From NCBI RefSeq assembly GCF_013694095.1, contig NZ_JACEFB010000005.1:124001-188000 (forward strand): a stretch of 64,000 nt of DNA, read 5' to 3'. Within the stretch, counting starts at the first letter, position 1, and each line of letters starts with the position of its first letter. Source of the DNA: Thermogemmata fonticola. Lineage in GTDB: Bacteria; Planctomycetota; Planctomycetia; Gemmatales; Gemmataceae. This document shows positions 17,723-26,766 of this stretch, piece after piece. Position numbers and translations under genes: made by a program. The notes under the pieces are model-generated. The model was not told the origin of the DNA. It was given only the letters and a program-made list of their open reading frames with translations, and searched no databases.

Positions 17723-18721
17723 ATGGTTTACCCGCTGTCCTCCCCTTTACTGGAGTTGCATCATCTGGGACGCGACTACGGCTCGATAACAGCCCTGTCC
17801 GATATCAGCTTGACATTACCCCCAGGGCGGATCGGATTGCTGGGACCTAACGGGGCCGGAAAATCCACTTTGTTGAAAATCCTGTTAGGGTGGTTGCCCC
17901 CTTCGCGAGGCACCGGCCGCTTCCTGAATGTGGAACTGACTGCACCAGCCCACCTCCGCCGTCAGTTACGTGAGCGGGTGGGTTTCATGCCGGAAGCTGA
18001 TGCCTTGATCCCAGGGTTGTCAGGAGTCGAGTACGTCGCTTTTGCAGGAGAATTATGCGGCCTGCCACGACGCCATGCCCTACGCCGCGCCCACGAGATC
18101 CTTCATCTTCTCGAAATGGACGAGGCACGCTACCGCCCCGTGGAAAGCTACTCCACGGGTATGCGGCAAAGAGTCAAACTCGCCCAGGCTCTGGTACATG
18201 ACCCGCCTGTGCTGCTCCTCGACGAACCCACAGCCGGTCTCGACCCTGCTGGCCGCGATGCTCTGCTCCAATTACTGGAGCACATTGCCACTCAGTACAA
18301 CAAGTCCATCATACTCTCCACCCATTTGCTGGCTGACGTCGAGAGGATCTGCGATCAAGTCGTTGTTCTAGCCGCAGGGCAAGTGTGTGCAGCCGGTCAG
18401 GTAGAACACCTCAAGGACCCTCGCGGCAATCGCTACAGACTCCAAACCTACGGCGAGGACGAGGTGTTCGCAACCCAACTGCGGCTTCACAACATCACGG
18501 TCTTAGATCACCACCGACCAGGAGCATGGCGCGTCCTTGTTCCGGCGGATTGGAAACCCCAACATTTTTTCAAGATTGCCCACCAATCCCAGACCATAAT
18601 CCATCGCCTTGTACCGGATGAAGAAACTCTGGAGGAGCTTTTCCTTCGCTTACTCTCGGCCAATAAGATGAAGAGGGGCGAGGATGCCGGCCCTCCATCC
18701 CTCTCCACCGGCGAGAAATGA
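17723..18721 (+). CDS. ABC transporter ATP-binding protein (ABC-2 type), first pair
   Basis: The 332-aa cytosolic ATPase belongs to the ABC-2/DrrA-like exporter family. Walker A is GPNGAGKST at residues 41-49, the signature loop is YSTGMRQR (143-150), and Walker B VLLLDEP.AGLDP starts near 163. A C-terminal extension of about 100 residues is typical of this family. The frame is open back to 17567, inside argJ, but the ATG at 17723 starts directly before the first ABC beta strand. Its stop overlaps the start of the following permease gene by four bases (ATGA), so they form a coupled pair. Confidence 0.88.
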   Translation: MVYPLSSPLLELHHLGRDYGSITALSDISLTLPPGRIGLLGPNGAGKSTLLKILLGWLPPSRGTGRFLNVELTAPAHLRRQLRERVGFMPEADALIPGLSGVEYVAFAGELCGLPRRHALRRAHEILHLLEMDEARYRPVESYSTGMRQRVKLAQALVHDPPVLLLDEPTAGLDPAGRDALLQLLEHIATQYNKSIILSTHLLADVERICDQVVVLAAGQVCAAGQVEHLKDPRGNRYRLQTYGEDEVFATQLRLHNITVLDHHRPGAWRVLVPADWKPQHFFKIAHQSQTIIHRLVPDEETLEELFLRLLSANKMKRGEDAGPPSLSTGEK

Positions 18722-19653
18722 TGATGAAGGGAGTTGATTCACAACTCTTGCAATTCACTCCATGGGAGGGGAATCACACTCGGCGACATGCCGCAGCCGT
18801 GGCGATTCTCCGTATCTCGCTGCTTCTCATAGTCCGCCAGCGCCTCTTCTGGGCACTCTTAGCGCTAGCGGCACTGGCCTTTTTCTTCTTTTTCTACGCC
18901 CAATATCTCCTCGTTTGGATCAGCCAACACCTTGCCCAAGAGACGATCCGGATCGCAGGCTTCCCTGTCAGTGTCTCCAACCTCTTGCGCTTTCTAGATC
19001 GCCTCGCCCTGAATGGTTCTGCACATACTTATGGCAACTTCATCTGGTTTCAAGGATACATTATTGTGATTCTGCTAGCTTTCAGCGGATCGCAACTCTT
19101 TGGTAACGATATTGTATATGGATCTATGTTATTTTATTATTCCAAGCCCATATCTCTATGGCATTATTTTTACGGAAAATGTTGCACCATAGCCTTACTT
19201 TTACTCATGACAACTTTTATACCCGCTATTATACTCTGGATCGAGGCAGGATTACTTTTCGATTGGAAAACATACTATATGCAAAACTATCATCTCCTGC
19301 TAGGAATCACAGGATATTCGACCCTTATAGCTCTGACTCTCAGTCTCTTGACCGCTGCTACTGCCTTGTTGTTTCGCCGGACCACTCCCTTGGTGCTCGC
19401 TTGGATGGGCCTCTTCGTCCTTCTCCGCCTGATATCGAATTGGTTGACCTTGGCCACCCAAGATGCCAGTTGGCGATTGCTGGATTTGTGGAACAACCTG
19501 TATCTATGCGGGCTATGGTGCTTCGGCGTTGACCATGCCACGATCCGCCCGGTTCCTCAGCCAAGTTACGACGCGGCTTGTTTAGTGATAGTGGGAATAA
19601 TAATACTATGTTTGATGTATATAAATTTTTATCTGAAATATTTATATAAATGA
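18718..19653 (+). CDS. ABC-2 type permease, first pair
   Basis: This is a 311-aa inner-membrane protein with about six to seven predicted helices. It is coupled to the preceding ATPase by an ATGA overlap, and three in-frame ATG codons stand at the start (18718, 18721, 18724). The body has the pattern of ABC-2 permeases: a hydrophobic helix near the N-terminus, a long loop (VSVSNLLRFLDRLAL), and a membrane bundle at the C-terminus. The DNA is unusually AT-rich between about 19,080 and 19,330. The transported substrate is unknown. Confidence 0.75.
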   Translation: MMMKGVDSQLLQFTPWEGNHTRRHAAAVAILRISLLLIVRQRLFWALLALAALAFFFFFYAQYLLVWISQHLAQETIRIAGFPVSVSNLLRFLDRLALNGSAHTYGNFIWFQGYIIVILLAFSGSQLFGNDIVYGSMLFYYSKPISLWHYFYGKCCTIALLLLMTTFIPAIILWIEAGLLFDWKTYYMQNYHLLLGITGYSTLIALTLSLLTAATALLFRRTTPLVLAWMGLFVLLRLISNWLTLATQDASWRLLDLWNNLYLCGLWCFGVDHATIRPVPQPSYDAACLVIVGIIILCLMYINFYLKYLYK

Positions 19654-19676
19654 GTTATTATTTACTTTGAATCAAA

Positions 19677-20654
19677 ATGTATAATTCAGCTCTTTACAAA
19701 GATGAGCCATTGCTGCAATTCATCGACGTTTCCAAGTGGTTCGGTCCTATCCTGGCTTTAAGTCAGATCACCTGGACCTTCAAGTCCGGAATCGTAGGAC
19801 TGGTCGGTGCTAATGGAGCTGGCAAGTCCACCTTCTTGCGCCTGGCCGCTGGCTTGCTTCGGCCGACTCTGGGGGAAGTCAAAATTGCGGGACATGACGC
19901 GTGGGACTGGCGCAGTCGGCGCTTAATAGGGTATTGCCCCAGCACCGACGCGTTTTTTCACGATCTGAGCGGACAGCAATTCGTCTTGGTCATGGCTCGT
20001 CTATGCGGAATGACACGGCGGGAGGCACGAAAAAGCACGGAAGCGATCTTACAGCGTCTAGGCCTGCACGATTTGGCAACCCGACCTATTTATGGGTACT
20101 CTAAGGGCATGCGCCAACGGATCAAATTAGCTCAGGCTCTTGTACACCACCCCCCTCTCCTGATCCTTGATGAGCCTTTGGCGGGAATCGATCCGTTAGG
20201 ACGACACGAACTCATCGGTCTCTTTCGACAGTTGAATCAGGAAGGTCACTCCCTCATCATCTCCAGTCACGAATTGGAAACTCTGGAGCAGCTTACGGAC
20301 CAGATTCTCATCCTGAGTCGAGGCCGGCTCGCGGCTGCTGGTACGATCGCAGAAATCCGCCATCAGCTCTCGGAATATCCCATTACCATTCGGATAACAG
20401 TCAGCTCTCCTCGCGAGTTGGCCCGCCAACTTATCGACTGGCCGGAGGTCAGTGCCATCGAATGGCCTGCTTCCTCGCAACATACATCCTGCAACACACT
20501 ACTCGTTCGTGTGCATCGACCCAGAGAGTTTTTCCAGCGTCTTACGCAGTTTCTCGCGCAGAATACATCATGGGATATCACATGTTTTGAATCTATTGAT
20601 GAATCTGCTCATGCATTATTAGGATATATACTCGGTGGTTCTGGAAAAACTTGA
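19677..20654 (+). CDS. ABC transporter ATP-binding protein (ABC-2 type), second pair
   Basis: This 325-aa ATPase is similar in design to the protein encoded at 17,723. Walker A is GANGAGKST (44-52), the signature loop is YSKGMRQR (141-148) and Walker B is LLILDEP (161-167). The signature loops differ by one residue from the first pair (YSTGMRQR), which suggests an old duplication. No clear ribosome site precedes the ATG at 19677, and the upstream 24 bases are AT-rich. It is followed by its own permease gene. Confidence 0.85.
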   Translation: MYNSALYKDEPLLQFIDVSKWFGPILALSQITWTFKSGIVGLVGANGAGKSTFLRLAAGLLRPTLGEVKIAGHDAWDWRSRRLIGYCPSTDAFFHDLSGQQFVLVMARLCGMTRREARKSTEAILQRLGLHDLATRPIYGYSKGMRQRIKLAQALVHHPPLLILDEPLAGIDPLGRHELIGLFRQLNQEGHSLIISSHELETLEQLTDQILILSRGRLAAAGTIAEIRHQLSEYPITIRITVSSPRELARQLIDWPEVSAIEWPASSQHTSCNTLLVRVHRPREFFQRLTQFLAQNTSWDITCFESIDESAHALLGYILGGSGKT

Positions 20655-20671
20655 AATAAAATTACCATCTT

Positions 20672-21676
20672 ATGTCAAAAATTGGAGATTTAGAAAACCC
20701 TATGCTACAAGACAATACTGTCTCTTTCACGTTTAAATATAGAAATATAGTTTTATCGTGGTTTTATTTGATCTGGTTCATACTCGCGGGTCAACTGCGC
20801 CGTAACAGTCTCACCCTATGGGTATCTACAATACTTTCCGGGGTGGTTGTGCTGTGGGTCAGCATCGAAACCCAACGTGATCGCTGGGATCTGCGCCAGC
20901 GCCGGATAGCACGGGCTGGCCCCACTTATGGACAGATCCTGGATCGCGCCATCATGGAACAAGCGTATGCGGTCCTATCTTCTCAGTTCCCCGCAGGGAC
21001 TGCCGGCGCGGTGCCACTTCTGATACCTTCCACCCTCCTGCGCCTGAACCAAATTCAATCTCACTTAGGTTTCATGCACTATTCCTACTGGATAATGTAT
21101 GGCGTATATCTAGGATTTCTAATGCCATTATTGACATTATCTTGTGTCAATACATTGATTGATCCCGAAAATGATGCTTGGGTGTGGCTATGGTCCCGAC
21201 CCCTTCCTCGTAGCAGCATTTATCTGGCCCAATGGATAGGCACATTGCCGTGGATATTTCTCCTGAATTTCGGTGTTTTGACAGCGTTAGCATTAGCCGG
21301 TGGAACATATGGACGGAGATCACTATTCCTATATTCGCTATCTATCATGCTGGGTATCTTCGCTTTGGCATCCCTTTTTCATTTTTTCCATATTCTATTT
21401 CGGCGGCCTGTTGTTATTGGACTGATATATGTATTCTTCTTCGAATCACTGGTGGGCAACTTGCCCGGTAGTGTTAAGCTGTTAAGCTTGACGTTCCATA
21501 TTCGTAGCCTCATGTATAGGGCAGCCCAAGCGGAGGGATATCAAGTAGAACTCCTCTTGTTTCCCGAAGCTGCCACGTGGGAAGCCGCTGTGGGATTCTT
21601 GCTATTTGTTACTGTCTTGTTGACATTGCTGGGAGCATGGCTATCGAGTTACCGGGAACGAAGAGAAATCATTTGA
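20672..21676 (+). CDS. ABC-2 type permease, second pair
   Basis: This is a 334-aa polytopic membrane protein with about seven predicted helices. Its central helical loop MPLLTLSCVNTLIDPENDAWVW, followed by SRPLPRSS.YLAQW, is typical of ABC-2 permeases that handle large or amphipathic substrates. Only the first helix and its extended periplasmic loop (about residues 48-125) differ strongly from the permease at 18,718. The start at 20672 has no strong ribosome site, and an alternative ATG is at 20702. Function is assigned by position behind an ABC ATPase. Confidence 0.72.
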   Translation: MSKIGDLENPMLQDNTVSFTFKYRNIVLSWFYLIWFILAGQLRRNSLTLWVSTILSGVVVLWVSIETQRDRWDLRQRRIARAGPTYGQILDRAIMEQAYAVLSSQFPAGTAGAVPLLIPSTLLRLNQIQSHLGFMHYSYWIMYGVYLGFLMPLLTLSCVNTLIDPENDAWVWLWSRPLPRSSIYLAQWIGTLPWIFLLNFGVLTALALAGGTYGRRSLFLYSLSIMLGIFALASLFHFFHILFRRPVVIGLIYVFFFESLVGNLPGSVKLLSLTFHIRSLMYRAAQAEGYQVELLLFPEAATWEAAVGFLLFVTVLLTLLGAWLSSYRERREII

Positions 21677-21751
21677 GTCGACGGATCCAATTACGAGAAT
21701 GTCGAAAATGCTGATTCGTGCATGGAATACGAATATCTTGGGGGAAGAGCA

Positions 21752-22483
21752 ATGAATCCCAAAGATGTTGTCTACGAATCGCCTCTTCACGGATATCAGG
21801 GGGATCGTGTCCCTCAGGCACAGAAAGTATTACCCGCGGGTTTGACGTTGTGCATTAGTCGTGAAGCCGGTGCACGGGGTGGAACCATTGCTCGCAAAGT
21901 CGGCGATCTTCTCGGCTGGCAGGTCTTTGCCCAAGATAGCATCGATTATCTGCTCCAACAGGAGAATGCCCGCCAGCAGTTGGAGACCGAGTTATCTATT
22001 TCCTCTCAGGACTGGCTTGCGGAGCAACGGAAGCGCTTGGAAGGCCAACGCTGGCCATCGGAAGATGCAAAAACCTTAGTGGATCTGCTGCTCGTGATTG
22101 CAGCCCGTGGAGAAGCCGTCATCGTCGGTCGGGGTGCGGGTTTCCTCTTGCCCCCGCAAAGCACCATCCATGTGCGGATTGTGGCTCCCTTCCCGGATCG
22201 TGTCGCTTGGCTGGCCCAACTCCTCCGCCTGACCCAACAGCAGGCCGAAGAAGAGGTCCAAGCACGGGATCGCCGCCGTGCGCGGTTTCTCTCGCAAGTA
22301 TTTGGACAGGAAGCTGCGGATCCCACCCGTTACGACGCCGTTCTCAATTCCAGCCGTTTGGGAGTTGAAGCCTGCGCTCAGATTCTGGGTTGGATGGTCC
22401 GTACTCGCCAGGCTTTGACGGCGTGGGCCTCGGACCGAGAAGCGTTACTTCCAGACTCTGGTCTTTGGGAACGACCCTCATGA
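21752..22483 (+). CDS. Cytidylate kinase-like family protein
   Basis: The 243-aa protein fits the cytidylate-kinase-like family, relatives of Cmk in which nucleotide binding is retained but the substrate is undefined. The opening LTLCISREAGARGGTIARKV holds the P-loop-like region, modified to GARGGTIA. The AVIVGRGAGFLL strand and the HVRIVAPFPDRVAWLA block are characteristic. GGGGGAAGAG lies just before the ATG at 21752, which is preferred to the ATG at 21722. Its stop overlaps the start of the purine nucleoside phosphorylase gene by four bases. This is a likely nucleotide-salvage operon, but the biochemical role is inferred. Confidence 0.75.
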   Translation: MNPKDVVYESPLHGYQGDRVPQAQKVLPAGLTLCISREAGARGGTIARKVGDLLGWQVFAQDSIDYLLQQENARQQLETELSISSQDWLAEQRKRLEGQRWPSEDAKTLVDLLLVIAARGEAVIVGRGAGFLLPPQSTIHVRIVAPFPDRVAWLAQLLRLTQQQAEEEVQARDRRRARFLSQVFGQEAADPTRYDAVLNSSRLGVEACAQILGWMVRTRQALTAWASDREALLPDSGLWERPS

Positions 22484-23232
22484 CGTCCCCGGAATCATGG
22501 TTAACCCGGCGGGGGGCACCTCAGCCTCGTGCCGCGATTATTTTGGGATCGGGATTGGGCCATCCTCCCCCCGGCTACGTCGAGGTCGTAAGCGGCGCTT
22601 ACCAGGAGCTTCTGCCTCTGCTGCACCCTCCTGTTCCAGGACATGCTCATCGGTTGTCCATTGGGTTCTGGAAAGGGGTTTGTGTGCTATTACTTTATGG
22701 AAGACTTCACTATTACGAGGGTTATCCCCTGGAACAAAGCACTGCTCTGGTCCGCTTGGTAGCGACTTGGAATATTCCACGGCTCATATTTACCAACGCT
22801 GCTGGTAGTCTTACACCCGCATTGAAACCTGGTGATTTGATGGCCATCCGTGCACACTACATGTTAGTAGGGTCGACAGCCTGGAAGCATCTGCTCTCCA
22901 AAACCCCGAATGAGCGACCTTATACATCTCAATTATTACAACGCCTGTCTGATCTTCCCCAGGGAACCTATGCCGCCGTTCCTGGACCCTGCTATGAAAC
23001 TCCTGCGGAAGTTCGAGCATTGAGTAGGTGTCAGGCCCATGCCGTCGGTATGTCCACAGCTTGGGAAGCCGAAGCAGCTCACCACCTCGGCCTGGAAGTC
23101 GCAGCACTCAGTTGCATCACCAATTATGCTACAGGTATACAAGGCTCTACTCCTGCTCATCAAGAAGTGATGGAAGTATCCCGTCGGTCCTATGACAAAT
23201 TATTCCATCATATATCAAAGTTGATTGAGTAG
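22480..23232 (+). CDS. Purine nucleoside phosphorylase
   Basis: The 250-aa product belongs to the trimeric PNP/MTA phosphorylase family, which splits purine nucleosides with phosphate into base and ribose 1-phosphate. The phosphate-binding ILGSGLG is at residues 21-27, GRLHYYEGY at 74-82, TNAAGSL at 105-111 and PGPCYETPAEVR at 168-179. The base-binding block is GMSTAWEAEAA (190-200), where most family members have GMSTVPEV, and TN (214-215) follows. The start overlaps the preceding gene's stop (ATGA). The exact substrate (inosine/guanosine or another) is not decided by the sequence. Confidence 0.88.
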   Translation: MTSPESWLTRRGAPQPRAAIILGSGLGHPPPGYVEVVSGAYQELLPLLHPPVPGHAHRLSIGFWKGVCVLLLYGRLHYYEGYPLEQSTALVRLVATWNIPRLIFTNAAGSLTPALKPGDLMAIRAHYMLVGSTAWKHLLSKTPNERPYTSQLLQRLSDLPQGTYAAVPGPCYETPAEVRALSRCQAHAVGMSTAWEAEAAHHLGLEVAALSCITNYATGIQGSTPAHQEVMEVSRRSYDKLFHHISKLIE

Positions 23233-23390
23233 AAACTATCAGAAATTTATATATCACATATCAAGATTCGGAAAACCGCATCTTGTGAAACTCTACAGCT
23301 TTCCGCCAGCACTTCGTTCTTCTCCCTATCCAAGAGCTGACCTCAGGCGTATGATAAATATGCGATTCATCACACGCAGAGGCCGAGCAC

Positions 23391-23891
23391 ATGGGCTTAA
23401 GAAGCTCCCTTCAATGCCATCTGAGCCTCATCGCTGGTATGGGAATCATGCTATTATCGCCGGACCTAGCTAGCGCTCACGCTTTGGAAGCGATTGTGCG
23501 GGTGACCAACACTGCCTTAGTCATCGAGGCCGGTTACGACGATGACACACCTGCCCCGAGTGCTAAAGTCGTTATCAGAGATGCCAATCAGCGCATCGTT
23601 TTTGAAGGAACAACGGATGATCGCGGCTTATGCACTTTTTCTCTCCCTCCCCCAGGGATGTACGTTGCTGAAGTGACATCAACAGGTCATCGCGCTAGTG
23701 TGGAGTTTGTTGTTGAAAATGCTCCTGGGGAATATCAAAGTTGGCGGCCGAACCGCCGCACTGGACTCTTCGTAGGGATCGGCGGATTACTAGTCCTCGT
23801 GTTGATAAGCTGGTGGCGATTGCGTCGGCGTCAACGATCTCCTCGGAACAGCCCACCGATGGACGCCAATCAAGAAGGCGGATTGACCTAA
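23391..23891 (+). CDS. Secreted or membrane-anchored Ig-like protein
   Basis: The 166-aa protein starts with a signal peptide (about residues 1-29, ...LASAHA). An extracytoplasmic beta-sandwich domain of about 90 residues follows (VIEAGYDDDTPAPSAKVVIRD, then GTTDDRGLCTFSLPPPGMYVAEV). It ends with a single C-terminal membrane helix (about 126-142) and a short basic tail. The domain resembles carboxypeptidase-regulatory or DUF4198-like modules of periplasmic proteins near metal transporters, but no transporter is adjacent. The function is unknown. Confidence 0.6.
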   Translation: MGLRSSLQCHLSLIAGMGIMLLSPDLASAHALEAIVRVTNTALVIEAGYDDDTPAPSAKVVIRDANQRIVFEGTTDDRGLCTFSLPPPGMYVAEVTSTGHRASVEFVVENAPGEYQSWRPNRRTGLFVGIGGLLVLVLISWWRLRRRQRSPRNSPPMDANQEGGLT

Positions 23892-24275
23892 TGGAGGGCA
23901 CGATTCACGCGAGGCGAGTGGAGGTCTTCGGGGAAAGGGAGCGGTAGGGAGCAATGACGCTCTAGCCATAACGCACCCCAGGATTGGCGGTATTATCGAG
24001 GCGTCAGCCCGAACTCGCAGAACTGCTACACTTGCTATCCGCAGAGTTCTCGGCCCGTTTGCTCCCACACCACATTGGAGCGAGCACAAAAGCGATTCCC
24101 AACATCGATCCGTTGCGATATGCTACTTCTAGATATGGGGCAAGTGGCGGGAACAAATTGAAGGATTGGCAGCCAAATTGCTATTCCATCATTTTCCAAC
24201 ATGGGACGGTAATAGTGAGGTTGGTTGTACTATCCTGAATCCTGAAAAGTCATCTGCTGTCAAGAGGAAGTCACT
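23892..24275. other. Intergenic stretch of 384 bases without a gene
   Basis: No convincing coding sequence, repeat or tRNA was found. An 84-codon frame (23984-24238) exists but has no ribosome site and no recognisable family. The region is the leader of the PQQ-propeller gene, whose ATG follows CAAGAGGAAGTCACT. Confidence 0.5.
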
Positions 24276-25970
24276 ATGCAGCGGACAGCGCACATTCTAG
24301 CTTTCGGGGCCGGAATCGTTACTATGGTGTCCTTAGCAACGGGGATTCACGGCCAATCCGGAAGACTGGGTCCATTAGGGCTGCCATCGGTATCTGCATT
24401 AGATCGCCTCAACTTGCGGGCTGAGTGGTCGCTCCAATTGCCGATGGAAATCAACCGTGATGCCATCATGCAAGCGCAAACTATCGACGAGCAACTTTTT
24501 GTCCAAACACGAACGGGTCTTTTTTTCGCTATCGATAGCCGCACGGGGCAAATTCAGTGGCAGAAACAATTGGGCAACGGTGGCTATTCGGTAATGCACC
24601 CGGCTGCAGCTAATGAACGTCTCGTTTTCGTTACCTTTGTCACCAAACTTTATGCATTTCACCGATACACAGGCAACGTGGAGTTTGAGATCGACTTGGG
24701 CAGCGGCCCCACAGCTGGATTAGCTGCCGATGATACTGGAGTGTATTGTGTATTAGGGATGCGGACTGGTAATAGTGCTGCCCATCGCATCACTGTCTAT
24801 AACTTACTCAATCCAATTCCTGTACCATCACAGCAACGCGTGGGTCCTATTGATCCTCAACGTCCTTGGATCAAAGATGCCTACGGCTCGCCCGTGGATG
24901 AAGTCATGAAACGCTATGCTCCAGGTACACGTCCCGCCAACGGAGGCGAGCCAATCCCAGTGATCCGACCTTACTCCCTCTCCAACACCGAACCCACGGG
25001 TGGCTACACCGGCAGTCGCACACCCTCTCTCTCCCCTTTGCCTCGTATCACTCCACCATATACGCTGACCAATGAAAATTATACCCCATCATTGAATGCA
25101 CTTCCTTCACTACGACAACCATACCATCTTCGTACGGAATCGAGCAAATATATTCAGAGCACGCCATCGATAGGTACCATTCCTCCATCCGTGGCGGCAG
25201 CCCTGGCGCTCACAGACCTACGACCCAAGCCAATCCAACCGTCGATACGCTGGGAGTACGGGTTGCGGGGGCGTATCGAGTATCCTCCGCTTCTGACGCA
25301 GCGGCGTGTGTGGGTCTTCCTTTCTCCCCAGTACGCCTATGCCTTCAACAAAAAGGATCGAACCTTGGAGTTGACGGACAGATTGGTCGACAACATCACC
25401 GCCGCACCGGTCCAAGCTGAGAACACTATTTACATTCCCACTGCTAATGCTCTCTTGGCAGTCAATGGAGAGTTGGGTGGTACCGACAGCGGCCTTGAGT
25501 TGCTCTGGCGTACCCCGATTCCTGGCCGCAATAATCATTCCCCATTTATCACGAACAAGTATGTCTACGTATCCGGGGATGAGACTGGGGTCATTTGTTT
25601 GGATCGCCGCACCGGACAAGTTCTTTGGCAATCGGACAAGGACGTTGACACCGTCTTCGCCGCTAATGAGGAATTCGTTTATACCCGCGATCGAGTTGGC
25701 AATCTTTTGGTCTTCGACGCTGGTCGGCCAACGGATCCATTCCGTCGACGCTCTCTCCCCTTAGCCGAACTCGAGGCCGGCGATTACAACCTCGTCATTA
25801 CTAACACGGTTTCTGATCGGGTTTATCTCGCCACCAAAGGGGGAACAATTCTCTGCATGCGCGATAAAGCTCCCAAGTATGCGGCACCTGTTCGTGTCTG
25901 GCCGACACCCCTTATCAAACCCGCCCCACTCAAAGAAGGCCAGAATCCCCCTAAAGACGGCAAATCGTGA
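24276..25970 (+). CDS. Secreted PQQ-type beta-propeller protein
   Basis: The 564-aa protein has an N-terminal signal peptide (about residues 1-27) and an array of PQQ-like blades: GLFFAIDSRTGQIQWQKQLG, TGVICLDRRTGQVLWQSDKDV and related W-containing repeats. It is probably an extracytoplasmic scaffold or binding protein, because no quinoprotein dehydrogenase residues were identified. A linker at about residues 230-303 carries three degenerate repeats containing PY.L, a nearby acidic residue, TPS and LP/IP. AAGAGGAAGTCACT precedes the ATG. The next gene, a methyltransferase, begins 38 bases after the stop. Confidence 0.8.
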   Translation: MQRTAHILAFGAGIVTMVSLATGIHGQSGRLGPLGLPSVSALDRLNLRAEWSLQLPMEINRDAIMQAQTIDEQLFVQTRTGLFFAIDSRTGQIQWQKQLGNGGYSVMHPAAANERLVFVTFVTKLYAFHRYTGNVEFEIDLGSGPTAGLAADDTGVYCVLGMRTGNSAAHRITVYNLLNPIPVPSQQRVGPIDPQRPWIKDAYGSPVDEVMKRYAPGTRPANGGEPIPVIRPYSLSNTEPTGGYTGSRTPSLSPLPRITPPYTLTNENYTPSLNALPSLRQPYHLRTESSKYIQSTPSIGTIPPSVAAALALTDLRPKPIQPSIRWEYGLRGRIEYPPLLTQRRVWVFLSPQYAYAFNKKDRTLELTDRLVDNITAAPVQAENTIYIPTANALLAVNGELGGTDSGLELLWRTPIPGRNNHSPFITNKYVYVSGDETGVICLDRRTGQVLWQSDKDVDTVFAANEEFVYTRDRVGNLLVFDAGRPTDPFRRRSLPLAELEAGDYNLVITNTVSDRVYLATKGGTILCMRDKAPKYAAPVRVWPTPLIKPAPLKEGQNPPKDGKS

Positions 25971-26008
25971 TTGGCAGCCGACTCTGACAGCATCTTCATC
26001 AACAGCGT

Positions 26009-26521
26009 ATGGTCACTCTACCCACGCGATTGCATTACGCCCGCTTGAGTTGGGAGGTGGGGACGCTGTTGTTTGCTGCCTCGGCTCATGGATTGGCAGT
26101 GGTTTCTTTCGCCCAAAATCTCCAGGACTTTCTGCGCTGCCACCCGAGAAAACGGCGATCAATAGTCTGGCGTGAGGATGCGCTGGGACTGCGGGATTAC
26201 AGGGAAGCTCTCAGGAAGTGGCTGGTTACTCTGGAAGGTGAGCTTCCTTTTCCGTTGGATATGAGGGGAAGCGATTTCCAAAAAGAAGTCTGGCGTGCCT
26301 TACAAACCATACCTCGCGGGAGTGTCCGAACGTATGGCCAAGTGGCGCGGGAGATAGGCCGGCCGTCGGCTGTCCGTGCCGTTGCTCAGGCGTGTGCCGC
26401 TAATCCTCTCGCGCTGGTCATTCCTTGTCACCGTGTGGTACGATCCGATGGCTCATTGGGGGGCTATCGCTGGGGACAGCGGCGTAAACGCCTCATACTC
26501 CAACATGAATCTCAATTATAG
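26009..26521 (+). CDS. ogt: Methylated-DNA-protein-cysteine methyltransferase
   Basis: The 170-aa protein repairs O6-alkylguanine in DNA by a one-time transfer of the alkyl group to its own cysteine. The active-site motif PCHRVV is intact, with the acceptor at Cys140. The helix-turn-helix region FQKEVWRALQTIPRGSVRTYGQVA and the RAVAQACAANP block (123-133) are typical. Length is normal for Ogt. The region from about residue 20 to 75 is less conserved. It follows the PQQ-propeller gene by 38 bases on the same strand, but no functional link is evident. Confidence 0.93.
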   Translation: MVTLPTRLHYARLSWEVGTLLFAASAHGLAVVSFAQNLQDFLRCHPRKRRSIVWREDALGLRDYREALRKWLVTLEGELPFPLDMRGSDFQKEVWRALQTIPRGSVRTYGQVAREIGRPSAVRAVAQACAANPLALVIPCHRVVRSDGSLGGYRWGQRRKRLILQHESQL

Positions 26522-26766
26522 GCACATGCTATTTTTTCAGCAATATGGATTACATTGATTCATATAAATATAGCAGTCTGCATATTATTATCAAGAGCAT
26601 TGACCCTTCCATATAATCCCTCAAGCTGAATTGCCTGTCAGTCAAATTACCAAGCTCCGGCAGAACTGCTCTTGCCTGACCTGGAAAACACGCTATAGCC
26701 ACGCATGCCGCTGCCACAGGCGGCAGGGCCATTAGGGTCGCTATTGAAGAGATACTGGGGAACAAA

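Noticed and set aside
23984-24238. An 84-codon plus-strand frame in the gap before the PQQ-propeller gene
   Set aside because: No ribosome site, no family resemblance, and composition typical of non-coding DNA.
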